Positions 36,547 to 45,712 of a stretch of 58,455 bases of DNA are shown here, in pieces (the first letter of the stretch is position 1; the number at the start of each line of letters is the position of its first letter). Origin of the DNA: Seribacter sulfatis. GTDB lineage: Bacteria > Verrucomicrobiota > Verrucomicrobiia > Opitutales > Seribacteraceae. Location of the stretch: the NCBI RefSeq assembly GCF_964187635.1, contig NZ_CAXLMO010000043.1, positions 1-58,455 on the forward strand. The letters are read 5' to 3'. The position numbers were made by a program, and so were the translations under genes. The notes under the pieces were generated by a model. The model worked only from the letters and a program-made list of their open reading frames with translations, did no database searches and was not told the origin of the DNA.

Positions 36547-37010
36547 TGTAAATGAGCGGGGAAATACCTAATTTTTGATCAAATTGTTTCATTATTAGTT
36601 TGTAATTTGTATTACTAATATAAGCCTGGTATTTGCTCAAATTGATAAATCTAAAATCCCATACCGGTTAGTTCCTTTTTTATCTATACTTTGAATTGGA
36701 GTAGTAGATTCATTTCTAATTAAAGAGTCATCGATGTATACTACTTTCTAATTGTTAATTTCAAATGAAATTAGTTTTCGTATTTTCTTGAGTTCAAACT
36801 TTATTAGAATAATTTTCTTAGCAATAGTACTTGATACTACTTACTGTAAGGAGACTTTATTGTATTTCATTACTAGATGAGTGAACTGCTTCTGGGGCGT
36901 TTTACTTCTCTCGGAAAATACAATCCACTACCCCTTATCTTGTAAATAGTAACTTGTATGTAATGATTTCTTCGGCAATTAGATCTTCTATCCAATCAAT
37001 CTTTCCAATA
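36547..37010. other. Long AT-rich intergenic region before tgt
   Basis: Roughly 460 bases of very AT-rich DNA with no gene I can support. A weak promoter-like pair, TTGAGT (36788-36793) with TAATTT (36810-36815) at a 16-base spacing, points toward tgt. I looked for a preQ1 riboswitch, which would fit the gene, and did not recognise one. Confidence 0.4.
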
Positions 37011-38144
37011 ATGCAGTCAATCCAACCAACCCAGAATCGATCCTTAAATAATGCTCGATTAACTACTATAAATTTACCCGGAGGAGAAGTTTCCACCCCT
37101 GTTTTTATGCCAGTGGGTACACAGGCAACAGTGAAAGGTATTCTCCCTCGTGATCTATCTGATGTGATCGGTGCGTCGATTATTTTAGGAAATACCTATC
37201 ATTTAAACCTGAGACCCGGAATAGAGGTGATTAGGGAAGCAGGTGGACTTGCACGTTTTATGAATTGGAAGGGTCCTGTCCTCACAGATAGTGGGGGTTT
37301 TCAGGTTTTCAGCTTGGCAAAGTTAAGAAAGTTAAGTGATGAAGGAGTTCGATTTAATTCTCATATCGATGGAAGAGAAGTTTTCCTGGGCCCGAAAGAA
37401 GCGATCGAAATTCAGGACGCTCTCAAATCAGATATTGCCATGTGTTTGGATGAGTGTCCTCCGGCGGAAGCATCTCGGGGTGAAATATCTCAGGCGGTCG
37501 ATCGTTCCACAAATTGGGCTCGTTCTTGTAATTCAGCGTGGAAAGAAACAGATGCCATTTCGGAGGGAAGAAAACTCTTTGGAATTGTACAAGGGGGACG
37601 TTTTCCAGAACTAAGGAAACGTTCTGCTCTGGAATTACAGGAGGTGGGTTTTGCAGGGTATGCAATTGGGGGAGTAAGTGTGGGTGAATCTGAGGAAGAA
37701 ATGCTTGAACAAGTATTCTCTACGGTTCACTTTCTCCCCGATAAACTTCCTCGATATGTAATGGGAGTCGGTACTCCCACTCAATTATTACAAATGGTGG
37801 GATATGGAATTGATATGTTTGACTGTGTATTGCCAAGTCGAGCTGCGAGGCATGGTACTGCTTACACATCGACGGGTAGTATTAATATAAGAAATGAAAA
37901 ATTTAAGTTCGATTTCAGTCCATTAGATTCGGAGACAGATTGTTTTGCGTCCCAAAATTTTTCTCGTTCCTATATTCGCCATTTATTTATGGCAAAGGAA
38001 TCTTTGGGTGGAGTTTTACTCACTTTGCATAATTTGCGTTTTTTTGTAAAACTCATGGAAAATGCCCGGGAGCAAATCAAGGCGGGTACTTTTGCAAAAT
38101 GGGCAACTGATTGGACCGAGAGATATAACACCAGTTCCGTGTAA
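37011..38144 (+). CDS. tgt: Queuine tRNA-ribosyltransferase with degenerate zinc site
   Basis: Exchanges G34 of GUN-anticodon tRNAs for preQ1. Catalytic parts are intact: FMPVGTQATVKG, the acid Asp93 (TDSGGFQVF) and the nucleophile Asp271 (DMFDCVLPSR). The zinc site is not. The usual C-x-C-x2-C reads T309-D-C311-F-A-S314, leaving one Cys plus His340 at the normal spacing. The surrounding fold (NFSRSYIRHLF) is conserved, so the gene does not look decayed. The open frame extends to 36954, but the ATG at 37011 matches the normal family N terminus. queF is also present at 11.5 kb. A strong terminator follows. Confidence 0.9.
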   Translation: MQSIQPTQNRSLNNARLTTINLPGGEVSTPVFMPVGTQATVKGILPRDLSDVIGASIILGNTYHLNLRPGIEVIREAGGLARFMNWKGPVLTDSGGFQVFSLAKLRKLSDEGVRFNSHIDGREVFLGPKEAIEIQDALKSDIAMCLDECPPAEASRGEISQAVDRSTNWARSCNSAWKETDAISEGRKLFGIVQGGRFPELRKRSALELQEVGFAGYAIGGVSVGESEEEMLEQVFSTVHFLPDKLPRYVMGVGTPTQLLQMVGYGIDMFDCVLPSRAARHGTAYTSTGSINIRNEKFKFDFSPLDSETDCFASQNFSRSYIRHLFMAKESLGGVLLTLHNLRFFVKLMENAREQIKAGTFAKWATDWTERYNTSSV

Positions 38145-38145
38145 T

Positions 38146-38175
38146 AAAAAAGCCGAGGCAATGCTCGGCTTTTTT
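38146..38175. terminator. Bidirectional rho-independent terminator
   Basis: A perfect 12-bp inverted repeat, AAAAAAGCCGAG / CTCGGCTTTTTT, with a 6-base loop. The T-run serves tgt on the plus strand, and the A-run becomes a T-run for the convergent lectin gene on the minus strand. Confidence 0.92.
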
Positions 38176-38194
38176 ATTTGAATTGATCGAAAAG

Positions 38195-38713
38195 TTATTT
38201 CTTGGCGGGAGTCTTGAGTTCAGAGTCTTTTGGACCCGCATTCTTAGGTGCTGAACCTTTCCATTCGCATACATATCCCTTCACCTTACCTGAGAAATCA
38301 GTGGTGTCGGCCCATTTGCCTGATTTTCCATCAAGAATTAAAAAATTGTATCCGTTAAGAGCGGCAGGTTTATCATCTCCCCAATGCTTAAATTTGAAGG
38401 GTTCGCCATTATCCCAAGTCCATTTTCCTTCTTCAAATTCATCTGTGCCACCCAGCCAAACCAAATGATCCTTGGCCATACGACGAACGAATTCATTTTC
38501 TTGAACAGTTGAAATTACAACAAGCTCCCCGCCAATATCGTCACATGCAAACTTGGCTTCCCACCAGGTGCTATTGGTATCGAGAAATGCTTTGTAGTGA
38601 CTGCCTCGAAAAGGAACTGAGTCCTTGGGCGGTTCAACTTTTTCTGCAAAAAGAAAGCTGGTGATTAGAATAGTGAGTGAAGTTATGAATATATTTTTAT
38701 GTATTGGTGTCAT
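38195..38713 (-). CDS. Secreted C-type lectin-like domain protein
   Basis: A signal peptide (about 1-23, cleavage after FLFA) is followed by one C-type-lectin-like domain: YKAFLDTNSTWWEAKFACDD, the WLGGTDEFEEGKWTWDNGEP loop and a final GYVCEW. Only two Cys remain, forming the core disulfide. The calcium-site motifs are present only loosely (GEP, WAD), so sugar binding is uncertain. The C terminus is a Lys/Pro-rich tail. Located outside the cytoplasm; a ligand-binding or adhesion role is inference. Confidence 0.85.
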   Translation of the reverse strand: MTPIHKNIFITSLTILITSFLFAEKVEPPKDSVPFRGSHYKAFLDTNSTWWEAKFACDDIGGELVVISTVQENEFVRRMAKDHLVWLGGTDEFEEGKWTWDNGEPFKFKHWGDDKPAALNGYNFLILDGKSGKWADTTDFSGKVKGYVCEWKGSAPKNAGPKDSELKTPAKK

Positions 38714-38864
38714 ATTATGCTAAATGTAATAAAAAGATGAATGAAGTTTCGCAACAAATTTTGATGAATTTAAAAAAAAACTAAAATGAACTCTCATGCC
38801 TTTGGCTTGACTAAACAAAGTGATTAAATCAGCATTATTCCTTTGCTTATGCAAATATTGAGGT

Positions 38865-38941
38865 CGGGACGTGGCGCAGTCTGGTAGCGCACTACGCTGG
38901 GGGTGTAGGGGTCGCAGGTTCAAATCCTGTCGTCCCGACCA
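38865..38941 (+). tRNA. tRNA-Pro (GGG)
   Basis: The acceptor stem CGGGACG pairs with CGTCCCG (38931-38937), with the discriminator A and an encoded CCA. The anticodon stem 38892-38896/38904-38908 carries the loop CTGGGGG with anticodon GGG at 38899-38901. The T-arm contains GGTTCAAATCC. Confidence 0.96.
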
Positions 38942-38968
38942 TTTTTCTCTTTTTTTGAATCTTTTATT

Positions 38969-39853
38969 ATGTCAACGAAGCTGAGAGTCGGTTGGATAGG
39001 ACTGGGAGTTATGGGATTTTCCATGGCAAAAAATTTGTTAAACCAGGGAATAGAGTTGAGTGTTTATTCCAGAACTAAAGAGAAAGCTATTCCACTGCTT
39101 AACTGCGGTGCAAGTTGGGCAGATACTCCAGCCGAACTCACCAGAGAAGTAGATTATTTATTTTCCATGGTTGGCTACCCAGAAGATGTGGAAAGTATTT
39201 ACTTTGATGATCATGGGGTCTTTTCGAATTTAGGGGGTGGCAAGGTTCTTATTGATATGACAACCTCTAGTCCGTTACTTGCCGAGCGGATTGCAGAAAA
39301 GGCAAAAAACTTGGGTTCATCTGCGCTGGACGCACCTGTAAGTGGTGGAGATGTGGGAGCCAAAAAGGGTAGTTTAGCAATTATGTGCGGAGGTGAGCAG
39401 GAAATTTATGATCGATGTCTCAATCTTTTGGAAATAATGGGATCTAATATTCAGCTTTTTGGATTAGCTGGATCTGGACAACGAGTTAAAATGAGCAATC
39501 AAATACTAATTGCATCCACTATGATTGGCACCGTGGAAGCTTTGTTGTATGCGGAAAAAGCGAATCTCGACCTAAATAAAGTAATTGGATTGATTGGTCA
39601 GGGTGCGGCGGGGTGTTGGTCTTTAAATCAATTGGGACCGCGGATGGTTCAGGAAGATTGGGCACCAGGATTTTTTGTTAAACACTTTATTAAAGACATG
39701 GGGATTGCACTAGAGGATGCCGGTCGAATGAATCTCAAATTAAAAGGGTTGGAATTAGCCATGTCTTTTTATGAACAGGTCAAGAAAGAGGGTTGCTCGG
39801 AAAATGGCACTCAGGTCTTAATGAGAGTATTAAGAGGATTAAACCAACAATAA
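38969..39853 (+). CDS. 3-hydroxyisobutyrate dehydrogenase-family oxidoreductase
   Basis: NAD(P)-dependent beta-hydroxyacid dehydrogenase, 294 residues. The cofactor motif GLGVMGFSMAKNL is at the N terminus, the substrate signature DAPVSGGDVGAKKGSLA is near 122, and the catalytic Lys lies in GSGQRVKMSNQ. Could be 3-hydroxyisobutyrate, tartronate-semialdehyde or glyoxylate/succinic-semialdehyde reductase; sequence alone does not decide. The ATG is 28 bases after the tRNA-Pro gene. Confidence 0.9.
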   Translation: MSTKLRVGWIGLGVMGFSMAKNLLNQGIELSVYSRTKEKAIPLLNCGASWADTPAELTREVDYLFSMVGYPEDVESIYFDDHGVFSNLGGGKVLIDMTTSSPLLAERIAEKAKNLGSSALDAPVSGGDVGAKKGSLAIMCGGEQEIYDRCLNLLEIMGSNIQLFGLAGSGQRVKMSNQILIASTMIGTVEALLYAEKANLDLNKVIGLIGQGAAGCWSLNQLGPRMVQEDWAPGFFVKHFIKDMGIALEDAGRMNLKLKGLELAMSFYEQVKKEGCSENGTQVLMRVLRGLNQQ

Positions 39854-39921
39854 TTTTCAATCGTTAAAAGAATGTTTCCAAATCCTGTGGAATCAGTAGT
39901 GTATATCTTTAATTTAATATT

Positions 39922-40854
39922 ATGGTTATTCTAGTAACAGGGGGAGCAGGTTTTTTAGGCAGTCATTTATGTGAGCGTTTGCTGGGGCAAGGCCATGAGG
40001 TTTTATGCTTGGACAACTTTTTCACTGGCCGGAGAAAGAATGTTTCTCATTTGATGGCAAATTCGAATTTTGAACTGATTCGCCATGATGTTGTCGACCC
40101 ATTTAAATTCGAAGTCGATCGGATATACAATTTGGCCTGTCCCGCTTCTCCAGTTCACTATCAATATAATCCGATCAAAACAGTAAAAACTTCTGTGATG
40201 GGAGCAATTAACTGTTTGGGTTTAGCAAAGCGAGTAGGGGCCCGAATTCTACAGGCATCCACGTCCGAAGTGTATGGCGATCCGGAAGTGCATCCCCAAC
40301 CTGAGAGCTATCGGGGCAATGTAAACCCAATTGGGTTAAGAGCATGTTACGACGAGGGAAAACGCTGTGCTGAAACTTTATTTTTTGATTACCATCGCGA
40401 GAATAAAGTCGATGTCCGGGTTGTTCGTATATTTAACACATACGGTCCGCGAATGTTAGCAGATGATGGCCGGGTGGTATCGAATTTTATTGTTCAAGCC
40501 CTTAAGGGGGAAGATATCACCCTTTACGGAAATGGTTCACAGACCCGTTCGTTTTGCTATATGGATGATTTACTCGAAGCGATGATTCGTACAATGGAGC
40601 AGGATCAAACTGTTGGTCCTATTAATATCGGTAATCCGAACGAGTTTACAATTCGGCAACTCGCCGAAACAGTCTTACAAAAAGTCCAATCCAATTCCTC
40701 GATTATCGAAATGCCTTTGCCTGCAGATGACCCCACTCAGCGAAAACCAGATATTTCCCTCGCCCAAAAAGTTTTGGATTGGGAACCAAAAATACAACTT
40801 GAGGAAGGACTTGATAATACAATCCCTTACTTCAAGGAACTTCTTGGCGTTTAA
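39922..40854 (+). CDS. UDP-glucuronate decarboxylase (UXS-type)
   Basis: Extended SDR that converts UDP-glucuronate to UDP-xylose for surface polysaccharides. The Rossmann motif is VTGGAGFLGSHLCERL. Family-specific segments are IYNLACPASPVHYQ, STSEVYGDPEVHPQ, and the active site YDEGKRCAETL (YxxxK). The RIFNTYGPRM motif follows. The length (310 aa) fits bacterial UXS. 10 bases upstream of secA, so they may be co-transcribed, though the two functions are unrelated. Confidence 0.92.
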   Translation: MVILVTGGAGFLGSHLCERLLGQGHEVLCLDNFFTGRRKNVSHLMANSNFELIRHDVVDPFKFEVDRIYNLACPASPVHYQYNPIKTVKTSVMGAINCLGLAKRVGARILQASTSEVYGDPEVHPQPESYRGNVNPIGLRACYDEGKRCAETLFFDYHRENKVDVRVVRIFNTYGPRMLADDGRVVSNFIVQALKGEDITLYGNGSQTRSFCYMDDLLEAMIRTMEQDQTVGPINIGNPNEFTIRQLAETVLQKVQSNSSIIEMPLPADDPTQRKPDISLAQKVLDWEPKIQLEEGLDNTIPYFKELLGV

Positions 40855-40864
40855 ATTTTAAACT

Positions 40865-43800
40865 ATGAATCCTCTTTCTCCTTTTAAATCGATTTTGCAA
40901 AGCCTAAAGGGCAGAAATCATCGAAAATACATTAAGAAATGTGCGCCTGCTGTTCGCGAAATCAATCGAATTGAAAAGGAGTATCAAAGTTTAAGTGATG
41001 AACAACTTCAGGCAAAGACACCGGAGTTAATGGAGAGATTTCAGAAGGGCGAAACTTTGGACGCCTTATTGCCTGAAGCGTTTGCAGTTGTTAAGAACGG
41101 TGCACGGCGACTTTGTGGAAAAACAATTGATGTCTGCGGTCATCCACTTCTATGGGAGATGATTCATTATGACGTTCAGTTAATCGGGGGAATGGCATTG
41201 CATGATCGGCATATTGCAGAAATGGCAACGGGGGAAGGAAAGACATTAGTTTCGACTTGTCCCCTTTACCTCAATGCAATCTCAGGAAAAAATTGTCAAC
41301 TCGTCACAGTGAATGATTATTTGGCCCGTCGGGATTCTCATTGGATGGGTGCTTTATTTGAATTTCTTGGTTTAACGGTGGGCTGTATTCAGAATAATAT
41401 GCCTTCCGCTGAAAGACGTTTGATGTATGAGAAAAATTTAACTTACGGTACGGCATCGGAATTTGGATTTGACTACTTGCGCGATAATGGAATGGCAACC
41501 TGTAAGGATGATCAGGTACAAAAGGACTATTTCTTCTGTATTATTGACGAAGCCGATTCTATTTTGATAGATGAAGCTCGGACTCCATTAATTATTTCTG
41601 GACCGATGAGAGAAGACCACCCATTGCCCTTTGGTGAAATGAAGCCCTTGGTCATGAAACTCTTTGACACCCAACTTAAGCAATGTAATCGACTTGCAGA
41701 GGAGGCTAAAAAACTGTTTGGCAAAGAGGACCTTTCTGATGAAGAAGCCGATGAGGCGACTGCTAAGATTTACCAGGTTAAAAAAGGAATGCCCACTCAT
41801 CGCCAATTTATGAGGATGATGGAAAATGCTCAAATTCGAAAGAAATTTGAAAAATTCGATTTGGAGATGAACTCTGATTACAACAAGCAAAGGGCTCATC
41901 AATTAAAAGAAGACTTGCATTATGTGATCGATGAAAAAAATCAACAAGCTGATTTGACTGAGATTGGAAGGTCTTTAATCAGCCCAAAAGATCCTAATGG
42001 CTTCGTCATTCCAGATTTAGCAACAATTTATGTGGAGATCGATCGTAACTCTGAATCTGATGACGATACCAAGCGGGAAAAAAAGGAAGAAGCAGAAAAA
42101 GACTTTCAAGTAAGAAGCGAAAGGATTCATACTGTATCCCAACTGCTACGGGCATTTGGCTTATACGAAAAAGATAAGCAATATGTTGTTCAAGGCGGAA
42201 AGGTAATGATTGTGGATGAGAATACAGGTCGCCTTATGCCCGGTCGTCGATGGAGTAATGGACTTCACCAGGCGGTTGAAGCCAAGGAGGGAGTGGCCAT
42301 TGAAAAAGAAACTAAAACCTATGCCACGATTACTATCCAAAATTACTTTCGGATGTATGACAAACTGGCTGGTATGACTGGAACCGCTGAAACTGAAGCT
42401 GGAGAGTTTCATGATATTTACCGCCTCGGTGTAATGGTGATTCCCACACACCGAGATTGTGTGCGAAAAGATTTAAATGATTTGATGTTTAAAGGACGTC
42501 GCCAGAAATTTAATCAGGTTCTCGAAGACCTGACTGAGGCACATAAAAACGAACAACCCGTCTTAATTGGTACGGCTTCGGTTGAATCTTCTGAAGTATT
42601 TAGTCGTATGCTCAAACGTGCCAATATCAGGCATACCGTACTCAATGCAAAATTTCATGAAAGGGAAGCGGAAATTGTTTCACAGGCGGGTCAGCGGGGT
42701 GCAGTTACCATTGCTACCAACATGGCTGGACGGGGAACGGATATTAAATTGGGGGAGGGGGTAAAAGAGCTCGGTGGTCTTTTGGTTTTGGGTACTGAAA
42801 GGCACGAATCCCGACGAACAGACAGGCAGTTAAGAGGCCGATGTGCTCGTCAGGGAGATCCCGGTGCTTCTCGCTTTTATGTCTCCCTGGAAGATGACCT
42901 AATGCGCTTGTTTGCCAATCAAGGAGCTCTTTCCAAGATGCTGGAGAAATCCTTTGGGGATGACGAGGTCTTGGAGCATGGTACCTTAGATTGGTCGATT
43001 CAAAATGCGCAAAAGAAAGTGGAGCAACAAAATTACTCAATTCGTAAGAGACTTCTTCAATATGATGACGTCTTAAACAGGCAGCGGGAAATTGTTTATT
43101 CCATCCGTAATGACGTTTTGTTGGAGGAGGACCCTGGTAAGATTTTGATCGAGTTGGTAGAGGAAGAAGTAGAGGGAAGAGTTGGTGGGATTCCGCTTAC
43201 TGAATTTAAAGCAAACCGAGTCGAGGACATGCCCGAAATGGAGTCATTATTGGCCTCTTGGGTGAATGTTACTTTTCCTTTATCAGTTCCATTGGAAGAT
43301 TTATTCGGGAAGAGTGAGGATGAGGTTAAAACACTGTTACTCGAAAAAATTACCGGTGCCTATGATGGTAAAAGAAAACTGGAGGATCCCGACCAATTAC
43401 AAAGCTTAGAACGGTATGTAGTGGTCAACGCTGTGGATGTGCATTGGCAGGACCACCTGACAGAAATGGATGAATTGCGTCGAAGCGTGGGATTGCGTGG
43501 TTATGGGCAAAAAGATCCTTTAAGCGAGTATAAAAATGAGGCATTTCGTGCCTTTGAAGAGATGATGGTCGCAATGAGGTCAGATGTATGTTCCGGGATG
43601 TTTCGTTCCTCGACCAATTTGGCAGCGTTTGAAAATATGCTTTCCAATCTAAGTAATGTGGCAAAAGTTTCCGGTCCGGATACATCTTCGAGCGGTGGAT
43701 TTGATCGATTTTCGGGTCCGAGACAAGGTAATCCTAATTCAGGGCCAACCGAAGCTCCAGAGATTCCTAAAATTGCGACTCCTGTAGTGCGTGAAACTCC

Positions 43801-43882
43801 CAAAGTGGGGAGAAATGATCTTTGTCCTTGCGGGAGTGGGAAAAAATACAAGAAGTGTTGCGGAGTAGGAGTTTCTTCCTAA
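40865..43882 (+). CDS. secA: Protein translocase ATPase SecA
   Basis: Motor of the Sec export pathway. All domains are visible: nucleotide-binding fold 1 with the Walker A MATGEGKTLV, IIDEADSILIDEARTPL, the preprotein cross-linking region, the helicase part (TNMAGRGTDIKLGEGV, GRCARQGDPGASRF), the helical scaffold and a C-terminal SEC-C zinc tail (CPCGSGKKYKKCCG) that binds SecB or ribosomes in E. coli. At 1005 residues it is longer than E. coli SecA (901); the extra length is in charged insertions, notably around residues 285-345 and 400-420. No Shine-Dalgarno before the ATG. Confidence 0.98.
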   Translation: MNPLSPFKSILQSLKGRNHRKYIKKCAPAVREINRIEKEYQSLSDEQLQAKTPELMERFQKGETLDALLPEAFAVVKNGARRLCGKTIDVCGHPLLWEMIHYDVQLIGGMALHDRHIAEMATGEGKTLVSTCPLYLNAISGKNCQLVTVNDYLARRDSHWMGALFEFLGLTVGCIQNNMPSAERRLMYEKNLTYGTASEFGFDYLRDNGMATCKDDQVQKDYFFCIIDEADSILIDEARTPLIISGPMREDHPLPFGEMKPLVMKLFDTQLKQCNRLAEEAKKLFGKEDLSDEEADEATAKIYQVKKGMPTHRQFMRMMENAQIRKKFEKFDLEMNSDYNKQRAHQLKEDLHYVIDEKNQQADLTEIGRSLISPKDPNGFVIPDLATIYVEIDRNSESDDDTKREKKEEAEKDFQVRSERIHTVSQLLRAFGLYEKDKQYVVQGGKVMIVDENTGRLMPGRRWSNGLHQAVEAKEGVAIEKETKTYATITIQNYFRMYDKLAGMTGTAETEAGEFHDIYRLGVMVIPTHRDCVRKDLNDLMFKGRRQKFNQVLEDLTEAHKNEQPVLIGTASVESSEVFSRMLKRANIRHTVLNAKFHEREAEIVSQAGQRGAVTIATNMAGRGTDIKLGEGVKELGGLLVLGTERHESRRTDRQLRGRCARQGDPGASRFYVSLEDDLMRLFANQGALSKMLEKSFGDDEVLEHGTLDWSIQNAQKKVEQQNYSIRKRLLQYDDVLNRQREIVYSIRNDVLLEEDPGKILIELVEEEVEGRVGGIPLTEFKANRVEDMPEMESLLASWVNVTFPLSVPLEDLFGKSEDEVKTLLLEKITGAYDGKRKLEDPDQLQSLERYVVVNAVDVHWQDHLTEMDELRRSVGLRGYGQKDPLSEYKNEAFRAFEEMMVAMRSDVCSGMFRSSTNLAAFENMLSNLSNVAKVSGPDTSSSGGFDRFSGPRQGNPNSGPTEAPEIPKIATPVVRETPKVGRNDLCPCGSGKKYKKCCGVGVSS

Positions 43883-43977
43883 CGAAATATTGCCAGCTTA
43901 ATGAGTGGCGAGGGGGGGAAGAGTTTCCACTGAATTTCCCAATTTTTATTAGCCCTCCACCTTCTGGGACGGTTCGT

Positions 43978-44817
43978 TTATTGCTTGGGCTCTGCCGCGA
44001 GTTGTTGCCAGTTTATTGCACTGATCTGTTCGGGGCGTAAGTGCCGGTCGAGTTTATTAGCCAGTAACCAACGATCGATCTTTTCCTTCACATCTGTGCT
44101 TTCCTTTTTGATCAGAGATCCGATCTGCTTTCTCCTTTGTGTAAATATTTTACGGATGAGTGCACGATCTTCCTGGTCGAAGAGAAAGGGTGCTTCTAAC
44201 CTATCCAGTTGAACGAGCACTGAATCAATTCCAGGTATGGGAAAAAAGCACTGTCTTGAGACTGGATGAGTTTGAATATGGGTAAAGGCAGCCTTGAGAA
44301 AAATGGAGAGAGCATTGTACTCTTTTGTTCCGTGGGTAGAATTCATCCGACTTACTGCTTCTTTTTGAAGCATTACCACCATTCGAAATGGAATTCTTTT
44401 GGTGTGCAATAAAGACTCCATCCAGGGAGAAGAAATGGCATAGGGCAAATTAGCAACAACTGCGAATTCCTTTATATCACTTGGCAGGTTGGCAAGTGGA
44501 TACTTGACCGCATCCCCTTGGATGAGATCTAATTGTTGATCTGCAATAAAACGACCTAAGGTTTTTTCCAGATTTTTAACAAGTTCGCGATCAATCTCGA
44601 CGGCAAATACAGGATGATTATTTGCCAAAATTTGTTTAGTTAATGTTCCCAAGCCCGGACCAATTTCAACCACTGGCATACCTTCAGGTAAATCCGCCAT
44701 CGCGAGAGATTTACGGACAATATTTCCATCCACTAAGAAATTCTGCCCGAGTTTTTTCTTGGGCCTGTGATCTAGCTCATCTAAAATTTTTGAAGTTTCT
44801 GTGGGCGAAAGTGGCAT
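43978..44817 (-). CDS. rsmA: 16S rRNA dimethyladenosine transferase
   Basis: Dimethylates A1518 and A1519 of 16S rRNA (KsgA/RsmA). Motifs: KKLGQNFLVDGNIV, SAM-binding EIGPGLGTLT and catalytic NLPYAISSP. The length is 279 residues. It is downstream of trpC on the same strand (25 bases) and convergent with secA. Confidence 0.96.
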   Translation of the reverse strand: MPLSPTETSKILDELDHRPKKKLGQNFLVDGNIVRKSLAMADLPEGMPVVEIGPGLGTLTKQILANNHPVFAVEIDRELVKNLEKTLGRFIADQQLDLIQGDAVKYPLANLPSDIKEFAVVANLPYAISSPWMESLLHTKRIPFRMVVMLQKEAVSRMNSTHGTKEYNALSIFLKAAFTHIQTHPVSRQCFFPIPGIDSVLVQLDRLEAPFLFDQEDRALIRKIFTQRRKQIGSLIKKESTDVKEKIDRWLLANKLDRHLRPEQISAINWQQLAAEPKQ

Positions 44818-44842
44818 AATTTCAAGGGCGGGAATTAAAAGA

Positions 44843-45637
44843 TTAATCTCGTTGTTTCATCTGATGGATTAGCCCCTCGACATCATCAGATCTCATCAGT
44901 GCTTCACCACATAATACTGCGTCCGCTCCGCACTCTCGAACTTGCCACGCATCTTCGGGCTCAAAGATTCCACTTTCACTTACTTTAATAATTCCATCAG
45001 GAATTTGTGGGATTAATTTCTCAGATATTTCTAGATCAGTTACAAAACGGGTAAGGTCTCGATTATTTACCCCTAGGATTTTGGGGTCATGTCTGAGTGA
45101 TTTTGTAAGTTCTTCTTCTTCGTGTATTTCATAAAGGCAATCCAATCCACTTACATCCGCTGCTTCACGCAGTACTTTTAATTCATCGTCTGATAATGCA
45201 CGAACAATTAATAGAATGGCACTCGCTCCTGCCTCAAGTGCTTCGAGTACTTGGATCGGGTGTACCATAAAATCTTTTCGCAAGGTTGGAATTCCACGTT
45301 GGTGATTTTGAAGGAAATCATTCACTTCCCACAAATCTTCAAGTTGACCGCCAAAATATTTCATATCAGTCAAGATTGATAGGGCATCTGCATCCGCATT
45401 GAGATAAGTGCGACCCTGTTCCACCGCAGAGATATCCTCTGCAATATCTCCCGCAGATGGAGATTTCCTTTTGATTTCCGCAATAACTGAAAGCTCGTCC
45501 TGGGCGAGTGAATCATAAAAAGAAAAATCTTTTTTCATCCGCTTCCCTAATTGCTCCAGTTCATTCAATTTAACTGGACGAATACGAGAAGAAACTTCCT
45601 TTCGTTTCCATTCCATAATTTCGGCTAATTTATCCAT
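44843..45637 (-). CDS. trpC: Indole-3-glycerol-phosphate synthase
   Basis: Fourth step after chorismate in tryptophan synthesis. The TIM-barrel signatures are all there: VIAEIKRKSPSAG, ALSILTDMKYFGG, LRKDFMVHPIQV, LGVNNRDL and SESGIF. It is monofunctional at 264 residues. No other trp gene is in the window, so the pathway is dispersed in this genome. Confidence 0.96.
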   Translation of the reverse strand: MDKLAEIMEWKRKEVSSRIRPVKLNELEQLGKRMKKDFSFYDSLAQDELSVIAEIKRKSPSAGDIAEDISAVEQGRTYLNADADALSILTDMKYFGGQLEDLWEVNDFLQNHQRGIPTLRKDFMVHPIQVLEALEAGASAILLIVRALSDDELKVLREAADVSGLDCLYEIHEEEELTKSLRHDPKILGVNNRDLTRFVTDLEISEKLIPQIPDGIIKVSESGIFEPEDAWQVRECGADAVLCGEALMRSDDVEGLIHQMKQRD

Positions 45638-45712
45638 TTAATTGAGAAGTTATTTTTATTTTGAGTTGAGTTTGAATTGCCATGTATTGTAACTCCTACA
45701 GAATGCGCGAGA

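Noticed and set aside
36877..36945. 22-codon frame just before tgt, a possible leader peptide
   Set aside because: No runs of regulatory codons and no attenuator-like hairpins; probably chance.
36547..37010. preQ1 riboswitch upstream of tgt
   Set aside because: No sequence resembling the known preQ1 classes was found; also none before queF.
43501..43851. 116-codon minus-strand frame inside secA
   Set aside because: Entirely antisense to the conserved SecA C-terminal coding sequence; a shadow frame.
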